Positions 13,101 to 26,400 of a stretch of DNA of 64,000 nt are shown piece by piece; the first letter of the stretch is position 1, and each line of letters begins with the position of its first letter. Source of the DNA: Brevipalpus yothersi (lineage: Eukaryota > Arthropoda > Arachnida > Trombidiformes > Tenuipalpidae); assembly GCA_003956705.1 (NCBI GenBank), contig QZCP01000490.1:1-64000 (forward strand), given 5' to 3'. The notes below the pieces were generated by a model. It worked only from the letters and a program-made list of their open reading frames with translations, did no database searches and was not told the origin of the DNA. The position numbers were made by a program, and so were the translations under genes.

Positions 13101-16100
13101 TTTGGCCACACCATGATACCACCAGGCTTATATCGAAGGTAAGATTGATTTACAATATTTTGTCAAAAAAATTCATTTGAACATAAGAACTGCTATTTTG
13201 ACACAGATTCACTGTCTCATTCGATTAATATATTGATTGGATTATCTATCCTAATTTAAGTAACTAGAACCTTTGTCTTATGAGATGAGCTACTTTGAGA
13301 GCCTATTAGTTGCTTTATGGAAAGATTTGTCGTATTGTTAATCGAATTTATCGTGCGAAGAGCAGAACTTTCAGCAAAAAGCAAAACTCAAATGATCAGC
13401 AAACCATCCTGATAATGCGATTTTTATAAAACTTTTCCGAGGCTTTATTTCAAAATTCCACGAAAAGAATGGAGGAAATTTTTATTCGTCAAGGATCAAG
13501 AAAATTCAATGGTCATTCCCACACTGATCCTAATGGATTTATAAGCACTGAAATTTTCAGATAATATTCTCCTGGTCCATTGTTTGTGACCATAAAGTTC
13601 CATATAGATTGGAATTTCCTCAAATTATCTCGCAAACCTCAGCCATAAAATAAGAAGAAATGAAGATAATCTGGTATTTTTGGAATTATTTGGACGAGAA
13701 GAAGAAATTGTTTCCTAGAATTTCTCGAATTGTTTTCACATCTTCAAGACGATAGTTTTCTTGCTCTACTGAAGAAGAAGAGAAGAAAACATCTCCACAA
13801 TCCCTGTTAATCCTTATATCTTCTTCTTTATTACCTTGCTAAATCATTTCTTCCTATTCTTCGTGCAAATTATGACGATGATGATGATGGTCAGTGGTGA
13901 TGGTCAGTGAAGTATCTCGAGCCAAGGATCTATCTCTCTTCTATCTACTCTATTCTTAACGAAAAAAAGAATAGGTACACAATTGCACGATTGTAGCCAG
14001 TCAGGAAGCATTCGTTCATTGTCCACAATATTCGGTGTATATCTCTCTATTCAAGTTTAAATATCTACCATCTTGCAAGGCTTGTTCATTGTCCTCACAG
14101 AAGTTTGATTGTTGTTATTTACGGAAGGTGTTCTTGGAGATGAGATAGTGGAGGAGTTAAATTTTTTCCACTATTCTACCGGTGATCATCATGTGTGTAC
14201 AGCTATTGAATGAATAGGAAAATTCATTGACACACACCTTATTAGTAGTAATAGTAGTAGCACTTAGACTACTACTTCTGGGACCAATAGCCAGGGTCCT
14301 TTCGATGAAATAAACATGAACACAGTAGAGAAAAATTAACTTTCGAGGATGTAGCAGATGATTATTGCCTATTCAGAAACTTCCCCTCATCAAACAATTT
14401 TCTTGGTGTATGTTTTGTATACTCAAAGTTCAACACACCAGTATATTGGGAAAAAATCTCTTTTTGAAAATAGCCTCAAAATTTTTCGGAGATCATCTTG
14501 AAAACTTTGTAAGAAAATCGATAGATAACAGTGAATCTTCCAGATGCTTCTCTCAATTCTTAAATTTTATACGCATATCTCATGGTTTTAATATTCTCTT
14601 TGTTTTCCTCATTTTCAGAGATGCAAAATGTAATTTCAAAAAGACACAGAAAGGATTTCCAGGCATTCGATTGTGCTCAACATGGTGGGGATCAGAGGTA
14701 AGAAAAATAAAATTATCACTCTGTTGATGATTCTCTACACATGCATAAGCAATCAATTTCTCATTAATTAGTATCGAAAAAACAACTTTCCAATAACTGT
14801 TTGATCTTCATCATCATTTGATGTAGAAACTTTTCGAGTTGAGAAGGAAAAAAATTTATTGAAATGAAGATTAACTAGATTCTTTGCACAGCAACTTTTA
14901 CGGACCAGTTTTTTGTTGTCTTCTCAATCCTGAACGTGCAATGATTTCCATTCCTTTTTCTCAGCACCTTGTTCTTCTGATGTATCCTTTACACCTTGAA
15001 ACGATTATTTCCAATGTAAATTGTTGCCTCATACTTGCAAAACATACATCTATGCATCAATGCTGAGTCTCAAGATTCTCTCTCTCTCTCTCTCTTTCCT
15101 CTACCTGAGCTGCCTGTCTTTTTTATGTATGGAAAATTATGCTCAAGATTTTATCTTTCGAATCTACATGTACTACAATATATCACTCATTTTTCTATTC
15201 TCTCTGTTCTTCATCCAGGAGGTTGTACCCGAGTATGGCTTGGAGGAACTTCTTATGGGTCTCTCTTCCCAGATAGCTGAGCGCGAAGATTCCATCTTGT
15301 GTTCCGATGTGAGAGGTAAGCATCAGCAATCCAAATAGAATTTAATCAAATTCACTTCAGTTAAAATAATTACTGAATAATGCATAAAAAAGGGTGAAAA
15401 AAATTACACACATAGGAGTTAGTTTCTCTGTATACGTGTAATTTGTCGAATCGTGCATAATTTCGATCATCATTATCATGAATATTGGGCGAGTGAGTGA
15501 GTGAGTGAGAGAGAGAGAGTGATGAAATTCGAATGATTTGAATCCATGATCTGAACATTTATACGAGCTTACATAATTTCGAATCAAACCATGAAGCCCA
15601 TATATCTGATTTCCCCATCAGACGGCTTGGGTGGACAAGAAAATAGAAAATGATACAATATCTATTCACAAAATCAGTACTCCATCAGTACTCTTGATCT
15701 GATGTTATCTTAACAATGAGCCAAAAAGAAGCAATATGCATCGAGCGTACAAGTTGCCAAAAAGGATATGTATTCATGACAAGCAAGACACATCAGATAA
15801 GTAAGCGAAAAAAAAGATGATCACCAAGAAATCCTTGTAACATTTACCATTTGACAGTGAAGCTACATGTACAAGTGAAAATGAAATTTATACCCGCCAA
15901 TCAATCGGTATAGTCTTAGGTTATGATTTAATGAGAAGAGAGAGAGATACTCAAATTTGGCTCCTGAAGATAGTATCATTTCTCTCTCTCTCTCTCTATC
16001 GCCTTGTCCTCGGTTAAGGTCTTTCTGGTATCATTCGGCAATTTTCAGCCCTTGAAGTCGATTCATAAATAACTTGCCTCTCTCTCTCTCTCTTTCGCTG

Positions 16101-16222
16101 TAGCTTTCACTTTCAATTTGGTTTTACCAATACAACCTTGACCTGAAGCGCGAGCGTTGAATGAGCGCGAATACATATATAATACACCTTACTGTAGGAG
16201 AGAGAAAGAAAGAAAGAGAATT

Positions 16223-16283
<61 letters not shown>

Positions 16284-19200
16284 AAAGATGAAAAACGTGA
16301 GGCAGACTGGGATCATGGTCAAGAGAAAGTGTGAGAGTGAAAATTTTGGGAAAAAGTGAGTATGTGTCCTTATTACTAGTTTGGGCAATCCTGGACTTGA
16401 TCATCTTCAATGGCCTCTAAGTAAATTGGGGTCTTTTTTCATTCTTGAACCATCATCACCTGTCTTGAGCGTACAATTTTGAGGATTTTTTTCTCTCATC
16501 TTTCATCCATTGCCAAATTTACATTCGATTATGTATACATTTGATGTTGGTGGTAGTGGTGGTCATGGCTGTTCAATCGTCTCGGATCTCAAGCTCACTA
16601 ATCCAGCTTGTTAATTGATCAGTCTTCTTCTTTTTCTTCTCCTACCTACCTACATCTCTTATTACTTATCACGTTATATCACGCAACGTTTAGATGTGTT
16701 TGCTTTGGATTGATCAGATGGCAGATAAAGATTAAGAGAATGTAGAGAAAAACTGAACTCTCAGTCGAAGAGAAAGAGAGGCTACAATAGCTCGATAGAA
16801 TATTTCTCAAAATTTTTAATTCAAACTTTTAAAAAGGTTCTAAAAGGTTCTAAAAGGTTCTTTAGATTGAATATTCATTCATGAATATGAGCTCTCATTA
16901 GCATGTTTTGAAAAAAATATTCTATTGATCAGCATTGATATCAAAAAAAATTCGGAAGTAAGAAAGAGATTCCAATAGTGAGGGAAAACAAAGAAAAGAT
17001 TAATTAGATTGATTAGAAGAATTTTTCCTAAAATTTGTGTCTATGATGATCGATCAATAGCTTACTAAATACCATCAGTTTTGGATCTTGTGTAATTCAA
17101 TCGATTTTTTCTTCACTTATTCATCATCATTGAGGACATAATTTGCGATTGATATCTTGTCTACGGAAGACTTTTCTTCCATACGAAAATATTCACTATC
17201 AAAATGAGATTAAATCATACCTTGAATAAAAGTTAGCAAGTCCTTGATCAAGCTAATATGTTCACATATAATATGGAAGCTTAAGGTTTCCATTTGAAGA
17301 GGCAATCATATGAGGCAAAGTGAAAGAGAAAGAGATAGAGAAGCAAATTACATCCAATTTTTCATCATCTTCCTTCTCCTCTTCATGGTAGAGTAATCAA
17401 GTCACATAACATACATATCTTTTGAGCAACTTCCGATACATTTTTTTAGATATATTATTACTCCACTTGTCAATGTTTTTTTTCTCTATCTATCCCTCTT
17501 AATTTGAGGAGCCCAAGGAATCAAAATCAATCTAGAAGATAGATAGAGAGAGAAAGTGGTGCTTGTCTTTTCACTTCAATGGTTAAGATGGCTGAGACTT
17601 GATAGTACCAAGGAAATGCGGCAAACTATTTCCGCCGCTTGATTGTTGACTCTTTTATCGACTGATACTAATCGAATTTGACCCCAAGTTGATTGTGTAT
17701 TCAACCACTAATTGGGTGTGTGTGTTTGTATATATATATATTTTGGGTGAAATTCAATTTTGACTGATCATTTTTATTGCATGAATCTTATGAAAGAGAT
17801 ATAGCTGATAATATTTCAGGAAATTCTGAACAATTTATTCATAGTAAGAGAGGACCAAGTGACAAGTAGCCTTGTCCATGGTACATCGAGAGTGGAAAAA
17901 ATCAATCATCACGCTAGATTAGTAACTTTTTTCTTTCATCATGATCATCAATATTTCTTACCTCGATAAGCATATATCAACAAACACAAGCACACGTCCA
18001 TTAATTATGGCCAACTTGCATACTCTCGATACCGTTATGTTGCATATTTGAACAGATCTTTTATCTTAATGTAGTGACCAGTATTAATTTTTCGATTGAG
18101 CTAGAAATCTGTATTCTATTTTGTATCTGATTCGGTTTGACCATCAAGGATGTGGCTGGAAAAAGGGATTGTTTCGAGTTTAATTCATTGTGAACAATTC
18201 ATTTTGGCAAAAATTAAGATCTGAATTGCACTTTCTTACTATCTCAATCGATAAAATCTTAATTATTGAATTCCTCAAATTTTCTTTTTCTCCTTCTCAT
18301 TAGATAAATTGTTTGGTCCAATGGACTTCAGTAGACGTGATCTAGCTGCACTCAATATTATGAGGGGTCGTGATAATGGCCTGGCTGATTACAATACTGT
18401 TCGCCGAGCTTTCAATTTACCTCGTGTTAATTGGTCGGAAATAAATCCACAATATGCTCAAGCCAATCCACAAGTGATTCGAGATTTATTCAACATGTAC
18501 AATGGCAATGTTGATAATATTGATCTGTATGTCGGTGGAATGTTGGAATCTGTTGCTTCCGAGGGTAGACCGGGTCCTGTTTTTCGTAAAATAATCAAGG
18601 AACAATTCGAAAGATTGCGAGATTCTGATAGGTTTTGGTTTGAAAATGAAGCTAACGGTATATTTAATGCTGAAGAAATAGATGCAATCCGAAAGATCAC
18701 TCTGTGGGATGTATTGGTAAATGCCACTGAAATTCCTCCTGATGCTGTCCAACAGAACATATTCCAATTTGTTCCTGGTGATCCATGTCCCCAGCCTGGT
18801 CAACTCAATAGCACACAATTGGAACCATGTATGATCCTGGTTGGATGGGATTATTTTCATGGTAGTGAACTGCCTTACGTTCTTGTGATCCTTCTGTTGA
18901 CCATCATTCCAATAGGTGAGTCTAATCGCTCGATTAATCAAATAATTTACGTGTATTATAAACAATTTCGAATGGCAATATTAATTAATTCTCATTTCAT
19001 TCCAAAGTTGTCGCTCTCTCTGGCTATTTTGTGATCAAAATTCAAAGTCGACGAAGACGTGAACTCAAAGCTCGCCAAGATACCACTTCCAATGGCAAAG
19101 AGTACGATAAACTATGTAAGTAGTGATCAATCTACAGAGTACAATGTATCACGATTGAATACTTGAAGATGAATATCCACTAGTATAGAATGTACATTGT

Positions 19201-22200
19201 AAATTTGAAGCAAAAAAACCATTCAATAGTTACACTATGTAGCAATTCTGTTTCGCGCTTTTTTCCTCTTGACACTATATCTTTTCGATCGATCAAGTGG
19301 ATTCTTGTAGTGAATTGTTCTATTCCCGAAGCAGCAAGAATCCCATGATCCCATGTTCATTATCAATATTCACTCTACTATACTCACCATTGATCATCTT
19401 CATTTGAATTGCCTTTCCTCAGATGTACGCGAATGGCTCCACCAAAATCATAAGCGATATGTGAAAGTGAAAATTGGTCCTGATGAGTCTATATCAACAG
19501 TTAATCGTAAAGGTGAAGTGTTGCGCAAGAAAAATTTTGCCAACGTCAGTTCATTACTGGTTGAAGTGACTCAAGATTCACGAAAACCAATGGTCCTCAT
19601 ACGATCACCACGTGATCACGATTTGGTACTTCAATTCAATAATAATAATTCTCGAAAGCGATTCCTATCCAAACTGGAGAGCTTTCTGCTTAATCGTCGT
19701 AAAACTCTTGAAATAGTTCACACTTATCGAGAGATGATGCTTTCCAATGCTGAAACAAAAGAGAAACGTCAAGAACGATTAGATCAATTTTTTCGTGAAG
19801 CATATGCACTCACTTTTGGCCTTAAACCAGGCGAAAAGCGTCGCTTAGAAAATGTTACCAATGATGTGATTATGGTTATGCGAACATCATTATCCAAAAA
19901 TGAGTTTGCCGAAGCTTTGGGCATGAAATCGGATTCACTGTTTGTTAAGCAAATGTTTAATTGTGTTGATAAAGATAAAGATGGACGAATTAGTTTTCAA
20001 GAATTTTTGGACACTGTGGTACTGTTTTCACGTGGTAAAACGGAAGATAAAGTGCGCATCATATTCGATATGTGTGATCATGATGGCAATGGGCTGATTG
20101 ATAAGATTGAGTTGACCAAAATGATGACTTCACTGGTTGATATTGCCAAAACTAATTCATTAACGGAAAGTCAAGTGTTGGAATTGATTCAGGGAATGTT
20201 TGCCGCTGCCGGACTACAGGATAAGGAAGAGTTGACATATGATGATTTTAAGGTGATGATGAAAGAATATCGAGGTGACTTTATTGCCATCGGTTTGGAT
20301 TGTAAAGGTGCTAAACAAAATTATCTCGATATAACCACCAATATTGCCCGAATGACTAGTTTCCAAATTAATGCGCCACCAGAACGAGAACCGGGATGGC
20401 TGCAAGAGAATTGGAATTCAATATGTACATACTTGGAAGAGAATCGACAACATATCATCTATCTATTCTTATTCTATGTAATTGTTATCGGACTGTTCAT
20501 GGAACGTTTTCTCAATTACACTTATCTATCGGAACACACTGATTTACGACACATTATGGGTGCCGGAATTGCAATCACTCGTGGATCAGCGGCAGCTTTA
20601 TCATTTTGCTTTTCACTTCTTCTGTTGACCATGTGTCGAAATTTGATTACCAAAGTTCGAGAATTTGCTATACATCAATACATTCCTCTCGATTCTCATG
20701 TCCAATTTCACAAACTTGTCGCCATGACTGGCTTGGTGTTCACATTGATCCACACTATTGGCCATTGTTTCAACTTTTATCACATTTCAACACAGCCATT
20801 AGAACATTTGAGATGTTTAACGAAAGAGATGCATTTCGATTCCGATGCTAAGCCAACATTTAAATTTTGGATTTTCGGAACAATCACCGGAATAACGGGA
20901 GTTATTTTGTTCGCTGTGATATGTATAATCTATATATTTGCTCATTCAAAAATTCGACAAAAAGCATACAGCTTCTTCTGGATGACCCACAAGCTGTACA
21001 TTCTATTGTATGCTTTGTCTCTTCTTCATGGTTTGGCTAAATTAACAGGAGTAAGTATATTAATTGTATTGATTGGAATAGGAATTTGAAATTTTAAAGA
21101 ACTTTATTGGATATTTATTCTAAATTTTCTTTTCGTTCACTTTACAATTAGACACCAAGATTTTGGCTCTTCTTTGTTGGCCCAGCGATCATATACACAT
21201 GGGACAAAATAATTAGTTTACAAACAAAATATATGGAACTTGATATACTGGAAACAGAACTCTTGCCATCAGATGTGACAAAAGTTAAATTTTCGAGGCC
21301 ACCAAATTTCAAATATCTATCTGGCCAATGGATTCGTCTGTGTTGTACGGCATTCCGATCAAATGAATTCCATTCTTTCACACTAACATCGGCTCCACAC
21401 GAAAATTATCTATCGGTACACGTTAAAGCACATGGACCGTGGACATGGAAATTGAGAAACTTTTTCGATCCCAACAATTACAATTCAGCCCCTGTCATGA
21501 TGGTTCCCAAAATTCGATTGGAAGGTCCATTCGGTGGTGGTAATCAGGATTGGTATAAGCATGAGATTGCTGTCATGATTGGCGGTGGAATAGGGGTGAC
21601 ACCATATGCATCGATATTGAATGATCTTGTTTTTGGAACATCAACCAATCGATACTCGGGTGTAGCGTGTAAGAAGGTATACTTCCTGTGGATTTGTGCA
21701 TCTCATCGACACTTTGAATGGTTCATTGATGTGCTGAGAGATATTGAAAAGAAAGATGTGACCAATGTTCTTGAGGTCCACATATTTATCACCAAATTTT
21801 TCCATAAATTTGATCTGAGAACCACCATGCTGGTAAGTGAAAGTTCTTGTTCATCATGATGATCAAATAGACATCATCTTTCTTACCCTCTTTCAAGAAT
21901 CTATGTATTTTGGAAAGGAAGATAGATTTACCCTCAGTCTTTCTTTTTCATCTTCTCTTCTCACTTTTCTCTCTCTCTCTATTTGAGATAGTGAAAAGAA
22001 AAGTAGTTCATCTCAAATGTTCAACAGAGAACATATTTTTTCATTTAACTTCCACTACTCACACCATCGACTAATGCCTATATTTTTTTCTACTTCTTAC
22101 TTATTTTTTCACGTGTATTAACAGTATATCTGTGAGAACCACTTCCAGCGGATATCAAATCGAAGTATGTTCACTGGACTCAAAGCTATCAACCATTTCG

Positions 22201-22705
22201 GTAGACCTGATATGAACGCATTTCTTAAGTTCATTCGAAAGCAGCATTCATATGTAAGTATTAATACTCGAAAGATATATATATATATATACCTGATTCT
22301 ATAAGCTTCAGGGGATGAAAGAAAATGAAAGTAAAAGGAGAGAGATTATCATGCACGATTAGCCTTACAGTATGGCACACAGTATTTACGATGGAAAATT
22401 TTTTTCCTCTTCTAGTACGAAAATATTGCATTCTTCAAATACTTTTTATAATCTATGGGTGATTTTGAATTTTCTACCTATTTCTCCCATCTATATCTAT
22501 ATATATGTATCATGAATCAAAATATTAAGTTTAAATTTTCCATCTGTACTCACTGAATTTTTTTTATTCCTCTCAACAGGTGAGCAAAGTTGGTGTATTC
22601 AGCTGTGGTCCATCAGCATTAACTAAAACAATTAGCGCTGCATGTGAATCAGTTAATAAGCAGCGTAAATTACCATACTTTTTGCATCAATTTGAAAATT
22701 TTTGA
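1538..22705 (+). CDS. Duox: Dual oxidase (peroxidase-like + EF-hands + NADPH oxidase), 5' partial
   Basis: Membrane enzyme that moves electrons from NADPH across the membrane to make H2O2, used in cuticle/matrix cross-linking and gut defence in arthropods (family knowledge). My exons: 1538-1725, 10893-11097, 11722-11888, 12975-13138, 14619-14697, 15219-15315, 18304-18915, 19008-19115, 19423-21050, 21152-21832, 22125-22253, 22580-22705. All phases agree and give 1393 residues; roughly the first 100-150 residues lie upstream. Seen in order: haem-peroxidase homology region with FRFGH near residue 231 (proximal His) and RRDLAALNIMRGRDNG; a membrane segment (SELPYVLVILLLTIIPI); EF-hands DKDKDGRISFQEF (about 721) and DHDGNGLIDKIEL (about 757); ferric-reductase membrane helices with His pairs (HKLVAMTG, HTIGH, HKLYILLY); FAD motif HSFTLTSAP; NADPH motif GGGIGVTPYASIL; CGPSAL; and a terminal FENF, the usual NOX end. 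No frame breaks. Confidence 0.95.
4757..4823. repeat. (GA)n/(GAAA)n microsatellite
   Basis: Compound GA and GAAA run within the long Duox intron. Confidence 0.95.
7104..7178. repeat. (AG)n microsatellite
   Basis: About 27 AG units followed by AAAG units within the long Duox intron; translated frames across it are only RERE/SLSL dipeptides. Confidence 0.95.
8159..8446 (-). CDS. Hypothetical 95-residue membrane/basic protein in Duox intron
   Basis: Family not recognised. The frame begins at ATG 8446 and ends with TGA. Residues about 8-32 are hydrophobic (NILLNFIIILQELFILLFGW), followed by an Arg/Lys-rich stretch (SSRRRRQNRERKNKK) and a polar Glu/Gln/Asn tail with NQE repeats. The layout, a membrane segment followed by basic and then acidic residues, resembles a small anchored protein. 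It is antisense to Duox inside a 9.2 kb intron. A TAG just upstream of the ATG (CTGTCTAG then CTGGTG) could be a splice acceptor, so this may instead be the last exon of a longer gene. No promoter or homologue is seen, so it could be chance. Confidence 0.3.
   Translation of the reverse strand: MEWLRNNFPNILLNFIIILQELFILLFGWIPEKVVSFVADSYQSQYRAKISSRRRRQNRERKNKKDNANSENIRGLNQEPDHNQELNSNQEVKTE
16225..16280. repeat. (GA)n microsatellite
   Basis: Pure GA run in the 3.0 kb Duox intron between exons 6 and 7 of my numbering. Confidence 0.95.
16831..16862. repeat. Short tandem repeat, unit AAAAGGTTCT
   Basis: Three direct copies of a 10-base unit in a Duox intron. Confidence 0.8.
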
Positions 22706-23105
22706 TCAACATTTCAACTGTGTGTAGATCGCATAGTGAATATAACCATCATCATTCATACATACACACTTTTTTCTCTCTCATCGTAGCTAAATATTAT
22801 AATATGATCTTCTTTTTGCCCAGTGTGATCAATTGATTTGTATCACACACTTGATCATCATCACCACCACCCCCAGCCACCCACTTGTTATTCTCTCCCA
22901 TCATCATTGATCTTTTTTTATCCCCCTCCTCCTTCTCATACACTCACTCATGATCATCTCAATACATACTCCTATGCAAATCATTTCTGGAAGGGATGAG
23001 GTCATGCTTTCCGAAATCAATGATAGCCTATATTTATTATATATGGATGCTGTTTCTCGGGAAACCTCATTCATCCTTCGATCGCTGAGCGATGATGGAT
23101 AAAAA

Positions 23106-23108
<3 letters not shown>

Positions 23109-23175
<67 letters not shown>
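23109..23175. repeat. (CT)n microsatellite
   Basis: About 33 CT units downstream of Duox. Confidence 0.95.
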
Positions 23176-23176
<1 letters not shown>

Positions 23177-24658
23177 TGACAACCTTTTTAAGTCTATCTG
23201 TGTTGGAATCGTATCATAAGCCATGTATTGATTGATCAATTCTCAATTCAACCAGTCATATACAGTTGAATTGATTCATTGCCAATGGACGAGATACCTG
23301 ATGACACATATTCACTTCATCTCTCTCTACTCTCTTTATTTTTCATACATAATTTTTTGTCATGAATCGAGAACAGATAGATTCTGTTCTTCTCACAGTG
23401 TGCCAATCGCTCGAAGCGATCAACAGGTAATTGTAATCATTGAACAGAAGAAAAAAAGTCACTGATTATTTATGCAAATTGGCCTGCCAATCTCTTTTTT
23501 TGTACTTTTTCTCTCTCTCTTTCTGATGTATTTCTCACTCTTTTAGGCATGATTTTCGTCCAGAAAAAAATAAATACGAAGAATATTGCTATTAAATTTT
23601 GCGTGCCTCTGTATGATAATAATTTCTGATTAACTGTCTCTCCTAAATGCAAAACGTTGCTCAGAATTTTTCGCAATGATTATCTTATTTTCTTTCGTCT
23701 CCAAGAAAAATTTATCGATCTGCACCTATTTGAACAATAAGTTGAGCTTTCATCTTTAAATGCATCATAATGAGATGGTTATGAATGATATGAAAGAATA
23801 CTTGGAAAAATATGATCCGATAAAGACTGAACTATGAACATGGCATCGACTCTTACGATAATATACCTTTTCTCTCAATAATATACATCGTTAAAAAGGC
23901 GTTTTCGGTGAAGCCTTGAAAATCAGACATCAATTAGTTTGATTATCACTATGGCATTTTGGTGTCGAAAATTTTTTGAGATTAGATAGTACGATTCAAA
24001 AATACACAGAGAGTGCAAGAGAGTGAGAAAGAGAGAGAGATGAAGATTGTGTTTATTTACTATTAACAAAAAAGCTCTCAAGAATGTTGAGACACAAAAA
24101 ACAATCATCAGCTCAAATCCTGGATGGATAAAACTTTTTTCTCAAGAAGATATAAGATGTATTTGAACTTACTCACTCCTACAGTTCTAAGTGGTTGTTG
24201 AGACATGAACCGATTGTCAATCGATATCGGTACATTTATCATTGGAGATGAAATAAGAAGAATGCGAAAAATCATAATTTATCGTAATTATCGAGGTGAT
24301 TGAGAGAAGATTCATCATGTGGTTTCGTTTCAAGTGACATCATCCTGTCTATCGAATGATGTGGCATATGGTATATGCATTCAAGTACTACTTACCGGTA
24401 GGAGTATATCTGAATACACACACACACACATATTATATTCGATCTTGTTGAGTGGTTTGATAGAAGCAATTTTGAACCATCAAAACTTTTACTCTGGAGA
24501 GATCAAGCAAATTGGGCAACAAAAATCAGATGAACATTGCATGGTTGATCAGACAGATGAGCTTGATTTCGAAATCTAGAAGGTTTTATGTGTCTCTCTC
24601 TTATTCGACTGACGAGCACAATTACATCCACATTTACCCAGTCAATCAGTTCAAATAT

Positions 24659-24660
<2 letters not shown>

Positions 24661-24740
<80 letters not shown>

Positions 24741-24901
24741 NNNNNNNNNNNNNNNNNNNNNNNNNNNNNNNNNNNNNNNNNNNNNNNNNNNNNNNNNNNN
24801 NNNNNNNNNNNNNNNNNNNNNNNNNNNNNNNNNNNNNNNNNNNNNNNNNNNNNNNNNNNNNNNNNNNNNNNNNNNNNNNNNNNNNNNNNNNNNNNNNNNN
24901 N

Positions 24902-24953
<52 letters not shown>
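24661..24953. repeat. (GA)n microsatellite containing an assembly gap
   Basis: GA units run 24661-24740, then 161 Ns at 24741-24901, then GA units to about 24953. With GA on both sides the gap is most simply more of the same repeat; its length is not known. Confidence 0.95.
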
Positions 24954-24958
<5 letters not shown>

Positions 24959-25371
24959 AAAGTAATTTTCTCTCCTGGCAATCTCAATGGACTAGAAAAT
25001 GGTCTCATTTGGGATTCCCTCAGTATTTTTGGATGATTTTTGCATGGAGATGCAATGTGTATGCATGCAATGATGGTAGAAAAAAAGTAATCAAAGATTG
25101 CAATTAAAAGATTTACATGCACAAGATTAAGCAGAGGATATTCAAACATTATCATCACGATCAACTTGGTTTATACGAGTATGTGAATGTACATGTAAGT
25201 GTACGTGAACGTTATGTGATTATTATTGATGCTTTCATTTTCGAATATTTCAAATTCGAAAGAGTACATGATGGAATAGAGAGATAGAGAGATAGAGAGA
25301 GAACAAGATTATCCATAAATGCTTGATATATCATGAATAAATGGATTAAAAGATTGTATCACAATCAAATA

Positions 25372-26400
25372 TCAAGGACTTTTGGTTGGTGTTGTTGGTG
25401 TGGTTGTTTTCTCGGTTGACTTTGATTCATTTGATTCTGATTGCTTACAAGATTCGAAAACAGCCACAATTATTGCGAATACTTTGCCCCAAGCTTTTTC
25501 CGCTTTGACATTCATCACATCACTTCCAGCAAATTCTTTCAAAAAAGCAACCGTTGATTTGGCCAAATTGTGATACATTTCGGTGGTCACACCACGTGAT
25601 GTGTGTCGAGCATTAATTCGAGTAATCATCTCAGCACAACAATCCATATCGTCAAGATTGTCCACAATCGATGAGAGAGCATACACAACGGACGATGCAT
25701 GAGCTTTCAATTTTTTGCTCTCCTTTAATTGTTCAAGATTTAGATCTCGAAACGAAAACAGTTGAACGTAGCTTGGATTATCGTTGAAGAATCTGGTGAA
25801 TTGAACAAAGTTGGAAAGAAGAAGAAGAATACATTCATGAATTTTTTTTCCACTTTCACCATGCACATATTAAATTTTCTCTTTTTTTTTCCTATCATCA
25901 TCATGAACTTCTGAGCCCGGGAAAAAAGAATATATTGCAATAAAGTAGCTCGAGGATGATATGTGTGTGTATATATATATATTCACAAGTGAAGAGCTCA
26001 AATAACACTATGAATTGAAAATATAATATGATGACAAGAAGAAGAAGAAGAGAGAAACTTGACAAGGATATTGTGTTACTTAAATTGAGAGCAGAAGCGA
26101 AGAGAATTAATTTTTTCTTCTCCATCGTTTTGCATATTAATATTAATCAGAGGCCCTGATAAGTTGTGGACTTTATCTATCTTTTTCTCTCTTCATTTTG
26201 CATGATTTGTCTACAAACCTGATGAATAATTTGATGGCAGCATTGGTTGGATCTTTTTGGACATGAGACCAAACCGATTTGACAATCTTTTTGTCCTCCT
26301 CGTTCAACGATGTATCATCATTCTCGACTTTTTCTTTACTTGGCTCACTGGAATTGCAAGCGTTGGCTTGATTGGATTCTCGCTTACAACAAGCAGACAT
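25372..26400 (-). CDS. Globin, 200 residues, two exons
   Basis: Haem protein binding O2 or other small ligands. Exon 1 is 26400-26219 and exon 2 is 25792-25372, with a 426-base intron. Landmarks by globin numbering: A-helix VKSVWSHVQ; B-helix ending LFIR|FF, where the intron splits the Arg codon after two bases, which is the ancestral B12.2 site; CD1 Phe in QLFSFRDL; distal His E7 in LKAHASSVV; proximal His F8 in INARHTSRG; H-helix AWGKVFAIIVAVFESC. The usual G7.0 intron is absent. Both ends are extended: an N-terminus with MSACCKRE (paired Cys) and acidic Ser/Glu residues, and a C-terminal Ser/Thr/Pro tail ending TPTKSP. I chose ATG 26400, since codons further upstream lack an ATG. The E7 and F8 histidines resemble neuroglobin/cytoglobin-like globins; coordination state is inference. 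Confidence 0.93.

Larger units (their letters stand above)
22706..25371. other. Intergenic, Duox 3' side to globin 3' side
   Basis: Convergent intergenic space. It holds a long (CT)n run, a CA run near 24418 and the gapped GA repeat. I see no exon with splice support. Confidence 0.7.

Noticed and set aside
14365..14727. 120-residue plus-strand frame taken as a separate gene
   Set aside because: Only 14619-14697 is a Duox exon; the rest is intron read-through.
18486..18965. 159-residue minus-strand frame
   Set aside because: Exactly antisense to a well-supported Duox exon.
19353..19422. ATG-led extension in front of the large Duox exon
   Set aside because: The acceptor at 19421-19422 restores the phase with the previous exon, so this part is intron.
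22904..23239. 111-residue minus-strand frame
   Set aside because: Most of it is RERERE from the CT run; no splice or family support.
24512..25036. Long open frames across the GA repeat and gap
   Set aside because: They are only Arg-Glu or Ser-Leu dipeptide translations of a microsatellite plus Ns.
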